The position numbers were made by a program, and so were the translations under genes. The notes under the pieces were generated by a model. It worked only from the letters and a program-made list of their open reading frames with translations, made no database searches and was not told where the DNA came from. A stretch of 64,000 bases of DNA from Sva-07 sp035527095 (GTDB lineage: Bacteria; Actinomycetota; Acidimicrobiia; Acidimicrobiales; Ilumatobacteraceae), in the NCBI GenBank assembly GCA_035527095.1, contig DATLBC010000005.1, forward strand, positions 1 to 64,000, in the 5' to 3' direction. Below are positions 33,861-41,416 of the stretch, in pieces (the first letter of the stretch is position 1; each line of letters begins with the position of its first letter).

Positions 33861-34544
33861 TCATTCGTCGATCAGCGGGCCGAACGCCAGCGCACCGCCG
33901 ACACCGAAGGCAACGGCGAAGACAGCCAGCAGGCCCACCCAGGGCCAGCCGTCCGACACCACCGCACCTGCCGTGCCGAGCGCTGCTTCGACCGCTCGTG
34001 TTGCTCCGATCAGGACGGGCGCCACCGCGGGGAACGTGAGCAGCGGGAGCAATGTCTCGCGACCCGTGAACCCTGCGGCAAGGCCTCCGTACAGGGTACC
34101 GACCGCGGCGAGCCCACACGTTGCGGAGATCAGAGTTGTGACGAGGAGCACCCAGCCGCCGGCGGGGATCGTCTGGCCGTACAGCACGACCGCAGCGAAC
34201 AACAACACCGCTTCGAGCACGAGCAACTGCACACCCAGTGCCGCTGCCTTGCCCAGGTAGATCGCCCGCGGGTCGACGCCGGCCACGCGGAGAGCGTCGA
34301 GCGCACCGTCTGCCGTCTCCACGGCGAAGGCCCGCTGGACGAGCACGAGCAACGAGAACAAGGTGGCCAGCCACACCAGCCCGGGAGCGACGCGCTGCAG
34401 GACCGAATCGGCGTCGAGCGCGAACGCGAAGATCACCATGGTGACGCCGGCGAACGGCAACACCTGGTTGACGAACACCCGGCTGTTCCACTCGATTCGA
34501 AGATCCTTCGCTGCCACCAACCGAGCGATCTGCAACGTGTTCAT
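33861..34544 (-). CDS. ccmB: Heme exporter membrane protein CcmB
   Basis: A 227-residue membrane subunit of the CcmABCD ABC-type complex, with six predicted helices. The N-terminal AAKDLRIEWNSRVFVNQVLPFAG and the central ETADGALDALRVAGVDPRAIYLGKAA are typical of CcmB. It works with the ATPase CcmA to free heme-loaded CcmE. The ATG overlaps the ccmA stop (ATGA). Confidence 0.93.
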   Translation of the reverse strand: MNTLQIARLVAAKDLRIEWNSRVFVNQVLPFAGVTMVIFAFALDADSVLQRVAPGLVWLATLFSLLVLVQRAFAVETADGALDALRVAGVDPRAIYLGKAAALGVQLLVLEAVLLFAAVVLYGQTIPAGGWVLLVTTLISATCGLAAVGTLYGGLAAGFTGRETLLPLLTFPAVAPVLIGATRAVEAALGTAGAVVSDGWPWVGLLAVFAVAFGVGGALAFGPLIDE

Positions 34545-35221
34545 GCCTCACCCTCACAGTTCCCCGAGCCTGGGTCTCCGGGAACCACGTCGTACACGCG
34601 GCCGGCGACGACCTCGACCGAGCGCGTCGCCAACGAGCCGGCTCGTTCGAGTTCGTGACTGGCGACGAGGATCGTGGCGCCCGCGGCGGCAGCCTGGGTC
34701 AAGGTGTCGTCGAGTTCGTCACGCGCCGACGCGTCGAGGCCCGCATGGGGCTCGTCGAGCAGCCAGAGCTGCGCTCGCCTCGCGATGAGACAGGCGAGGG
34801 CCGTGCGGCGCTTCTGGCCCGCCGACAACTTGTTCACCGAGACGTCTGCGAGCCGTCCCGCCACGTCGAGGCGGCGCATCGCGACCTGCATCTCGTCAAC
34901 GGACGCTCCCACCGTCGACCCCCAGAACCGCACGTTCTCGGCGACGGTGAGGTCGAGATACAAACCGTTCTGGTGTCCCAGCAAGCCAACGGTGCGCCGA
35001 ATCGACTCGCGATGGGTGGCCAGGTCCAACCCGAGCACCGTGCCGGTGCCTCGCACCAACGGCAGCAGGCCGGCACAGAGACGCAACAGCGTGGTCTTGC
35101 CAGCCCCGTTCGGCCCGCGCAAGAGCACGATCTCGCCCTTTTCGACCCGCAATGTGGCCCCGGCGAGAGCCGGGAACTGTCCGAGCACGGCGACCGCGTC
35201 ATCGAGTTCCACGACCGACAT
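34541..35221 (-). CDS. ccmA: Heme exporter ATPase CcmA
   Basis: A 226-residue ABC ATPase. Walker A is GPNGAGKTT, the Q-loop region is VGLLGHQNGLYLDLTVAENV, the signature is LSAGQKRR (Ala in place of Gly), Walker B is LWLLDEPHAGLD and the H-loop is VASHE. It is the first gene of the ccm operon. ATG 35221 is preferred over TTG 35254. The last codons (VVPGDPGSGN) coincide with a palindromic repeat at 34559-34585 also seen between genes elsewhere. Confidence 0.94.
   Translation of the reverse strand: MSVVELDDAVAVLGQFPALAGATLRVEKGEIVLLRGPNGAGKTTLLRLCAGLLPLVRGTGTVLGLDLATHRESIRRTVGLLGHQNGLYLDLTVAENVRFWGSTVGASVDEMQVAMRRLDVAGRLADVSVNKLSAGQKRRTALACLIARRAQLWLLDEPHAGLDASARDELDDTLTQAAAAGATILVASHELERAGSLATRSVEVVAGRVYDVVPGDPGSGNCEGEA
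34559..34585. repeat. GTTCCC..GGGAAC hairpin inside the end of ccmA
   Basis: GTTCCC (34559-34564) pairs with GGGAAC (34580-34585). The following CACGT and the inner bases resemble the intergenic hairpin at 47406. Here the element encodes the last residues of CcmA rather than lying between genes. It may have been acquired at the gene end. Confidence 0.45.
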
Positions 35222-35298
35222 GGCCGACACGCTAGGTGGTGAAGTGTTCGTCAACTCCTGCCGCCGCGATCACGCCGTAGGACGGTGGCGGTAGTTTC

Positions 35299-36498
35299 GT
35301 GACCGTGTCGGACGTCGAAGCAACTGCGACGCGCCCGAAGCGGGTGCGCAAGTTCGATCGTCCGCCTCCGCCCCACGACTGGCGATGGTGGGTAGGAGGT
35401 GTCGGCAAGACCCTGATCGCCACGGGGCTGCTCCTGTTCGGGTTCGTCGCGTACCAACTGTGGGGAACCGGGATCGAGACCGCTCGTGCCCAGAACTCGC
35501 TCGAGAACGAGTTCGAAGAGCTGCTGGCGGGAACACCCCCGACCACAGCGACACCCGCGACCACAGCGGCACCCGTCGACACGATCCCCGCCGAGTCCGC
35601 ACCGGCGGAGTCCGTCCCGGTCACCGCACCCCCCGAACCCGTCCCGGTGGCCAGCGTGCCGCCCATCACCGAGGGCGACCCCATCGCCCGCATCGAACTC
35701 CCCCGTATCGGCGTCGACAAGATCGTGGTCGCCGGTGTCGACAAGAGCGATCTGAAGAAGGGGCCGGGCCACTATCCGGAGACACCACTGCCCGGCCAGC
35801 TCGGCAACTCCGCGATCGCCGGCCACCGAACCACCTTCGGCCAGCCCTTCTTCGACGTCGACAAGCTCGACGTCGGCGACGAGATCATCGTGACGACGCT
35901 GGCGGGACGCTATGTGTACCGGGTGACGGGGCAGCAGATCGTGTCGCCCAGCGACTACGAGGTGATCTCCACGACCGACCCCACCAAGGCGACATTGACG
36001 CTCACCTCGTGCGAACCCAAGTACACCGCTCGCGAGCGAATCATCATCTTCTCCGAACTCGACGCCGCCGCGTCCACCGGCGTGGTCGCCGATGCGACCA
36101 TCAACTACGGGCGACCGCTCGACGAAGCCGTGCCTGCCGACCCCGATCCCACCAACACCGTTGTGAACCCCGAAACCACGACCGTCGCAGCGGCAGTCCC
36201 GTCGATCAGCATTGCCGACGATCCGACACTCAGCGCGAACGAGGCCACGCTCGACGACGAACAGATCAGCAGCGGAATCGCCGATGCGTTCTCAGAGGGA
36301 TGGTTCAGCGACCCGGGAGCGAACAGCCAGGTCCTGCTCTGGGGCCTGGTGCTCGCCGCGATCGGTGTCGTCGCCTACCTGATCAGCCGCAAGGTCAAGC
36401 GTGATTGGGTCGGGCTGCTCGTCGGCATCGTCCCGTTCGTGATCGTGCTGTACTTCTTCTTCCAGAACGTCAACCGACTGCTGCCCCCGAACCTGTGA
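35299..36498 (+). CDS. Class E sortase with C-terminal membrane extension
   Basis: A 399-residue sortase. An N-terminal anchor (about 35-54) is followed by a Pro/Thr/Ala-rich linker, then the sortase barrel with His176 (AGHRTTFG), Cys238 (LTSCEPKY) and Arg247 (ARERIII). Unusually the protein continues for about 150 residues with an Asp/Thr-rich spacer and two more helices (about 345-365 and 370-390). Sortases of this class attach or process wall proteins. It is divergent from ccmA; the stop overlaps the next gene by GTGA. Confidence 0.88.
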   Translation: MTVSDVEATATRPKRVRKFDRPPPPHDWRWWVGGVGKTLIATGLLLFGFVAYQLWGTGIETARAQNSLENEFEELLAGTPPTTATPATTAAPVDTIPAESAPAESVPVTAPPEPVPVASVPPITEGDPIARIELPRIGVDKIVVAGVDKSDLKKGPGHYPETPLPGQLGNSAIAGHRTTFGQPFFDVDKLDVGDEIIVTTLAGRYVYRVTGQQIVSPSDYEVISTTDPTKATLTLTSCEPKYTARERIIIFSELDAAASTGVVADATINYGRPLDEAVPADPDPTNTVVNPETTTVAAAVPSISIADDPTLSANEATLDDEQISSGIADAFSEGWFSDPGANSQVLLWGLVLAAIGVVAYLISRKVKRDWVGLLVGIVPFVIVLYFFFQNVNRLLPPNL

Positions 36499-37109
36499 GC
36501 GCACGACGGCTGGCCACTGTGCTGCTCGGCCTCGGTGTCGGCGCGCTCGTCGCATGCGGGTCGTCGGGCGACGATGCCGCCTCCGTCGCCACCTCGCCAG
36601 AGTCCTCCGCCGTCACCGAGCGAATCGCCAGGCTGGACGAGGCGGTCGATCGTTGGCGGTCGGCAGCATCGATCGCCGAGGCGCGGGTCGCTGCCGAGAC
36701 TGCTGCCAACCTGATCGTCGGACCCAACGGGCCTGGCTACGCCGACCGGAACGGTGACGCCGCTGTCGACGGCGACACCGATGCCGGCCTGCTGCCCGGA
36801 CTCGATGGAACGCCCGACGGGTTGGCGAACCCGCTCGCAGACAACCCCTGTATCGAACGCGACGTCCTCGGAGGCGCGTGGGACGATCCGAGTGCCCGCT
36901 GGGCCGAGATGACCGCAGCGATCGAAGCCTGGCGCCCCGACGGCAACACGATGCCGACGTTGGCGAGCCACCCGATGCGGGTGGTCGGCTGGGCCACGTT
37001 CACGCTCGACACCGATCCGGCGGCACCAGACGCGCTCGACCTCGCTCACGAGTACGCCGGCCACGCAGCGCTCCACGTTGCGATCTCGGCCGACGCGCTG
37101 ACCTGTTGA
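36495..37109 (+). CDS. Lipoprotein of unknown function
   Basis: A 204-residue predicted lipoprotein. The signal peptide ends in LVAC (ALVACGSS), then comes a short Ser/Asp-rich linker. The mature domain has AEARVAAETAANLIVGPNGPGYADRNGDAAVDGDTDAGL, whose DRNGDAAVDGD could bind calcium. The C-terminus is His-rich (DLAHEYAGHAALHVAI). No family was recognised. The GTG start overlaps the sortase stop, suggesting coupled expression. Confidence 0.7.
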   Translation: MSARRLATVLLGLGVGALVACGSSGDDAASVATSPESSAVTERIARLDEAVDRWRSAASIAEARVAAETAANLIVGPNGPGYADRNGDAAVDGDTDAGLLPGLDGTPDGLANPLADNPCIERDVLGGAWDDPSARWAEMTAAIEAWRPDGNTMPTLASHPMRVVGWATFTLDTDPAAPDALDLAHEYAGHAALHVAISADALTC

Positions 37110-37133
37110 CCGCCCCTGGAGTGAGGGGCGCCC

Positions 37134-39506
37134 CTACTGCCTCGCCATGGCGATGCGGAGTCGGTCGTCGGGATCGATGAAGTGGTCGTGGTCGTCGTCG
37201 CCGAGATCGATCTGCACCCAGTGGATCTTCCCGGTGAACTTGCTCGTGTCGACCGTGTAGTCGGGCGTGACGCACGTGCCCGACTCGTAGCCGATGTCGG
37301 TGGTCTCGTCGGCGGAGAAGACCATCGCCTGCGTGGCCTCGACGCGGCCGGTTCCAACGGCGTCGCCGTCGTGGTAGAGCGTGACGCCACCGCCCTTGGC
37401 GAGTCCGCCACCGTCGTACGAGAACTCCATACGGACCTGGTGTGTGCCCGCGGGCACGGCGACCGTCGCCGACGTCGTGAACCACTGGATGCCGAGCAGG
37501 TTGTAGACGAAGGTCAGCACGCCGTCCTTGCAGTAGACATCCCAGCCGCCGAAGCGGCCGCCCTGGGCGATGATCACACCGCTGGCGCCGGCGGCGGGAA
37601 CGTCGATCTCGGCGGTCACCGAGAACGACCGGTTCTTGATGCTGACGACGCTGTTCTCCGACAGGCGGCCCATGCCGGGGAAGAACTGTTGCGAGGTGCC
37701 GTGGATCAGTGTCGGACGACCCGCCAGGTCGGGATTGAGCCGCTCGGCACCCCGGTCGTCGATCGGCAGCACGTTGTACTTCGTGGCCTCGATGATCCAC
37801 AGCCGCTGCAGCTTGGCCAACCGTTCGGGGTCGGCCGCCGCAAGATTCTTCGCCTGGCTGTAGTCCACGCTGCCGTCGTACAGCTCCCACGTGTCGTCGT
37901 CGAACGCGGGGAGCACGGCACCGACCATCTCCCACGGCGTGTGGTGCTTCGTCACCGCGCTCCAGCCCTTGTGGTAGATGCCGCGGTTGCCGAACATCTC
38001 GAAGTACTGCAGGTCGTGGCGCTCCGGCTCGGCGGCCTGGTTGAAGGTGTACAGCATGCTGGTGCCCTCCATCGGCGACTGCTGCACACCGTTGACCATC
38101 GTCGGCTCGGGCAACCCGGCGGCTTCGAGGATCGTCGGCGCGATGTCGATCACGTGGGTGAATTGCTCGCGCAGGCCACCTGCCTCGCCGATGCCGTTCG
38201 GCCAGCTCACGATGGTGCCGTTGCGGGTGCCGCCCCAGTGCGACGCCACCTGCTTGGTCCACTGGAACGGGGTGTTCATCGCATGCGCCCAACCGACCGA
38301 GTAGTGGTTGTACGACGCCGGCGTGCCGAACTCGTCCATTTTCGAGCGCATGAACTCGGGCGTTTCGAGCGCCGCCATGCCGTTGAAGTTGGCCATCTCG
38401 TTGAAGGCGCCGTTCAGCGTTCCCTCGGCGGACGCCCCGTTGTCGCCGATGATGTAGTACACGATCGTGTCGTCGAGCACGCCGAGGCCATCGATGGCAT
38501 CGATTACCCGACCGACGTGGTGGTCCGTGTGCTCGAGGAACCCGGCGTAGACCTCCATCTGGCGCGCCAGGACCGGCTTCAACTCGTCGGGCATGTCGTC
38601 CCAGGCCGGGATCTCGTCGTGGCGGGCGGTGAGCTCCGCGTCCGCAGGAATGACGCCGAGTTGCCTCTGGCGGGCGAGCGTCGCTTCGCGCTGGACGTCC
38701 CAGCCGCCGTCGAACTGCCCGGCATACTTGTCGGCCCACTCGAGCGGCACGTGGTGCGGCGCATGGGTTGCGCCGGGGGCGAAGTAGGCGAAGAAGGGCC
38801 GATCGGGCATCAACGCCTTCTGCTGGCGGATCCAGCTGATCGCATGGTCCGCGAGATCCTCGGTGAGGTGATACCCCTCCTCGGCGGTGGCGGGCGGTTC
38901 GACCGGTGTCGTGCCGGAGTAGAGGGCTGGCTCGTACTGGTTGTTCTCGCCGCCGATGAAGCCGTAGAACGTCTCGAAGCCGCCACCGGCCGAGGGCCAC
39001 GCATCGAACGGGCCCATCGGCGAGGACTGCCACACCGGCACCTCGTGACACTTGCCGAACTGCGCGGTCGAATAGCCGTTCAACTTGAGCGTCATCGCCA
39101 GCGGCGCCTTCGTGTTGGGCCGCAGCGAGCTGTTGCCCGGAGCAGATGTGGCGGTCTCGGTGATGCTGCCCATCCCGACCGAGTGATGATTGCGGCCCGT
39201 CAACATCGCCTGACGGGTGGGGGCGCACAGCGCCGTCGTGTGGAACCGGTTGTAGCGGAGACCGCGGGCGGCGAGCCGATCGGCATTGGGCGTGTTGCAG
39301 GGTCCCCCGAACGCCGACGAGGCACCGAAACCGACGTCGTCGAGCAGCACGATCAGCACGTTCGGCGCGCCCTCGGGCGGCAGCAGCGGTTCGATCGGCG
39401 GGTACGTCGTATCGGGGTCCTTCGCGTCGTAGGTCGTCAGTCCGGGCGCCGGACGATCGGGGATCGGCAGCATCGAGCGGGCATGGCGATCAGGACGGTT
39501 GGACAT
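37134..39506 (-). CDS. Arylsulfatase (type I, formylglycine-dependent)
   Basis: A 790-residue sulfatase cutting sulfate esters. N-terminal metal ligands are in VLIVLLDDVGFG. The active-site signature is CAPTRQAMLTGR, whose Cys must be converted to formylglycine; Thr replaces the common Ser of CxPSR. GKCHEVPVW, FFAYFAPGATHAPHHVP and YIIGDNGASAEG supply further ligands. A C-terminal beta-sandwich-like domain (about residues 590-760) includes VTLYHDGDAVGTGRVEAT. No export signal is obvious. No formylglycine-generating enzyme gene is in the window. Confidence 0.93.
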   Translation of the reverse strand: MSNRPDRHARSMLPIPDRPAPGLTTYDAKDPDTTYPPIEPLLPPEGAPNVLIVLLDDVGFGASSAFGGPCNTPNADRLAARGLRYNRFHTTALCAPTRQAMLTGRNHHSVGMGSITETATSAPGNSSLRPNTKAPLAMTLKLNGYSTAQFGKCHEVPVWQSSPMGPFDAWPSAGGGFETFYGFIGGENNQYEPALYSGTTPVEPPATAEEGYHLTEDLADHAISWIRQQKALMPDRPFFAYFAPGATHAPHHVPLEWADKYAGQFDGGWDVQREATLARQRQLGVIPADAELTARHDEIPAWDDMPDELKPVLARQMEVYAGFLEHTDHHVGRVIDAIDGLGVLDDTIVYYIIGDNGASAEGTLNGAFNEMANFNGMAALETPEFMRSKMDEFGTPASYNHYSVGWAHAMNTPFQWTKQVASHWGGTRNGTIVSWPNGIGEAGGLREQFTHVIDIAPTILEAAGLPEPTMVNGVQQSPMEGTSMLYTFNQAAEPERHDLQYFEMFGNRGIYHKGWSAVTKHHTPWEMVGAVLPAFDDDTWELYDGSVDYSQAKNLAAADPERLAKLQRLWIIEATKYNVLPIDDRGAERLNPDLAGRPTLIHGTSQQFFPGMGRLSENSVVSIKNRSFSVTAEIDVPAAGASGVIIAQGGRFGGWDVYCKDGVLTFVYNLLGIQWFTTSATVAVPAGTHQVRMEFSYDGGGLAKGGGVTLYHDGDAVGTGRVEATQAMVFSADETTDIGYESGTCVTPDYTVDTSKFTGKIHWVQIDLGDDDHDHFIDPDDRLRIAMARQ

Positions 39507-39607
39507 CGAGACTCCTCGGATCAGAATGACAGTCCTCGCAAACCTACGGCATGCCGCCGCCTCGCATCAGCCTGAACGGCGGAAGTCAGCGCGCCTCCCG
39601 GTCGCGC

Positions 39608-40348
39608 TCAGCGACCGGTGAAGCGAGCGGGCCGCTTGTCGAGGAACGCAGTTCGGCCCTCCTCGGCGTCGGCGCTCGCCCACGCGGCGCTGCGAGCGAT
39701 CTCGAAGTCGTCATCGACGTTGGGTTCGGCGGCGGCGCGTTCCAAGCCGAGCTTGTGACCCGCGATCGTCAGCGGCGCCAAACGTGAGAGTTCGTGCGCC
39801 CATGCGACGGCATCGTCGAGTGTGCCCAGTCGGTGGATGCCGCCCGAAGCATGGAGTTGCTCGGCGGTGTAGGTCTGCGCGGCGAGCAACATCGCTCGTG
39901 CGATCGGCGGCGAGAACTCCGACGCCAACCGGCGGATGGTCCAGTGGTCGACCACCAGGCCGAGCTTGGCTGCCGGGACCCCCAGCACGCTCGCCCGCGT
40001 TGCCACCCGCAGATCGGTGGCGATCGCCAGCTGGGCGCCGGCGCCGAGAGCGGGGCCATCGATGGCTGCGATCACCGGCACGGGCAACTGGCCGAAGCCG
40101 CGCAGCACGGCGGCGAGGTCGGTGGCGAACTGGCCTTCCTCCACGCCGTTGAGGTCGGCGCCGGCGCAGAATGCCGGCGGCTTGCCCGTGAGGACCACCA
40201 CTCGAATCGCGTCGGGTGTGCGAGCGGCGATGGCGGCCTGGACGTCGAGCAACTCCAACAGCGTCGCGTGGTCGACAGCGTTGCGCCTCGACGGTCGGTC
40301 GAGCGTGACGATCGACACGAATTCGTCGTGGGTGAGATCGACCGTCAT
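39608..40348 (-). CDS. Enoyl-CoA hydratase/isomerase family protein
   Basis: A 246-residue crotonase-fold enzyme. The CoA-binding and oxyanion motifs AFCAGADLNGV and DGPALGAGAQLAIATDLRVA are present. The second catalytic Glu of true hydratases is not clear: the region reads LGVPAAKLGLVVDHW, with Lys-Leu-Gly-Leu where hydratases have GxxPE. It may therefore be an isomerase or another crotonase. ATG 40348 is chosen because the family N-terminus begins there. Divergent from a small membrane gene. Confidence 0.82.
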   Translation of the reverse strand: MTVDLTHDEFVSIVTLDRPSRRNAVDHATLLELLDVQAAIAARTPDAIRVVVLTGKPPAFCAGADLNGVEEGQFATDLAAVLRGFGQLPVPVIAAIDGPALGAGAQLAIATDLRVATRASVLGVPAAKLGLVVDHWTIRRLASEFSPPIARAMLLAAQTYTAEQLHASGGIHRLGTLDDAVAWAHELSRLAPLTIAGHKLGLERAAAEPNVDDDFEIARSAAWASADAEEGRTAFLDKRPARFTGR

Positions 40349-40385
40349 GACCCGCAGCGTCTCGCTCGTAGCATGGCCCGACTGT

Positions 40386-40664
40386 ATGCCGAACCCCCCT
40401 GCCACGCCCGAAGAGATCGATCCCATACGCGCCAGACGAGCCCAGGTCGCCAAGTGGACGCTGCTCGCCAACCGCGTGGGCTACCTCTTCGTGGCGTTGG
40501 CGATGGCGTTGTTCTTCATCGCGTTTGCGATCGGTTTCTCATCGACGATGGCGACGCTCGTCATCATCTCGTTCGTGATCGGGTGCGTGCTCCTGGCGCC
40601 GTCGATCATCGTCGGCTACGCCGTCAAGGCCGCCGAGCGCGACGACCGCGAGCGCGGGTTCTGA
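40386..40664 (+). CDS. Small two-helix membrane protein
   Basis: A 92-residue protein with a charged N-terminus (TPEEIDPIRARRAQVAKW) and two adjacent membrane helices (about 33-52 and 56-77). It ends in a charged tail (KAAERDDRERGF). I do not recognise a named family. It precedes the TetR gene by 56 bases. Confidence 0.62.
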   Translation: MPNPPATPEEIDPIRARRAQVAKWTLLANRVGYLFVALAMALFFIAFAIGFSSTMATLVIISFVIGCVLLAPSIIVGYAVKAAERDDRERGF

Positions 40665-40702
40665 CTCTGCGTACGACCGAATTCCGCCAGGCCCGCGCGG
40701 GC

Positions 40703-40718
40703 GTTACCATTGGGTAAC
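40703..40718. promoter_or_regulatory. Palindromic operator before the TetR gene
   Basis: GTTACCATTGGGTAAC is an inverted repeat (GTTACC/GGTAAC) ending 2 bases before the ATG of the TetR-family gene. Its size and position suit autorepression. It also overlaps the most likely start of the transcript. Confidence 0.55.
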
Positions 40719-40720
40719 TG

Positions 40721-41308
40721 ATGTCCCCTCGACTCACCGCACACGCCCGCCGGGAACAGATCCTCGACGTCGCCCTCGAGGTGTTCGCCACCCACGGCTT
40801 CCACGGCGCATCGATGAACGACGTCGCCGACGCAGTCGGCGTCACCAAGCCGGTGCTGTATCAGCACTTCGATTCCAAGCGCGACCTGTATCAGGCGCTG
40901 ATCGACGAGGTCGGCGCCCGGCTCCTCGCCAACATCGCCAAAGCAGCCGCCGAAGCAACCGACGGCAAGAGCCAGACCGAACTGGGGTTCCGCGCCTACT
41001 TCCGATGGGTTGCCGACGACCACGACGCGTTCCGGTTCCTGTTCGGCTCGGGCACACGGCGAGACGATGAATTCAACGCTGCGGTCATCCGGATCACCGC
41101 CGAGGCGGCCAAGGCGGTTGCGCCCTTGATCGCCGTCGACATCGACGAACGCCACCGCACCACCATTGCTCATTCACTCGTCGGGATGGCCGAGGGCGCC
41201 AGCCGCCTCCTCGTCGAGCGCGGCGATGAATTCGACCCCGACGAGATCGCCCACGTGGTCGCCGACCTCGCGTGGGCCGGCCTCCGCGCCGTCCAACCCA
41301 AGGACTGA
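40721..41308 (+). CDS. TetR-family transcription repressor
   Basis: A 195-residue regulator. The N-terminal helix-turn-helix runs through REQILDVALEVFATHGFHGASMNDVADAVGVTKPVLYQHFDSKRDLYQAL, a textbook TetR pattern. The C-terminal ligand-binding domain is helical (about residues 60-190). The ligand and targets are unknown. A perfect-type inverted repeat sits directly upstream. Neighbouring acyl-CoA gene (39608) makes a lipid-related signal possible but unproven. Confidence 0.88.
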   Translation: MSPRLTAHARREQILDVALEVFATHGFHGASMNDVADAVGVTKPVLYQHFDSKRDLYQALIDEVGARLLANIAKAAAEATDGKSQTELGFRAYFRWVADDHDAFRFLFGSGTRRDDEFNAAVIRITAEAAKAVAPLIAVDIDERHRTTIAHSLVGMAEGASRLLVERGDEFDPDEIAHVVADLAWAGLRAVQPKD

Positions 41309-41321
41309 GGGGGCAACACCA

Positions 41322-41373
41322 CGTTTGCGTCAGGATTCGGGTGGGACGGGCCACCCGAACTGTGACGCAAACG
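41322..41373. terminator. Strong hairpin between convergent TetR and ClC genes
   Basis: CGTTTGCGTCA (41322-41332) pairs perfectly with TGACGCAAACG (41363-41373). Inside, TTCGGGTGG (41336-41344) pairs with CCACCCGAA (41351-41359). This gives about 20 bp of stem around GACGGG, strong enough for bidirectional termination. The rest of the 108-base gap shows nothing. Confidence 0.65.
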
Positions 41374-41416
41374 GATCTGCACGCAGCGAGGCGCGCACAT
41401 CGCGCGTGTCATCGGA

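Noticed and set aside
37182..39575. Long open frame on the plus strand opposite the arylsulfatase
   Set aside because: Its translation is Arg/Val/Gly-rich without any motif, and the minus-strand frame holds an intact sulfatase. High G+C makes such antisense frames common.
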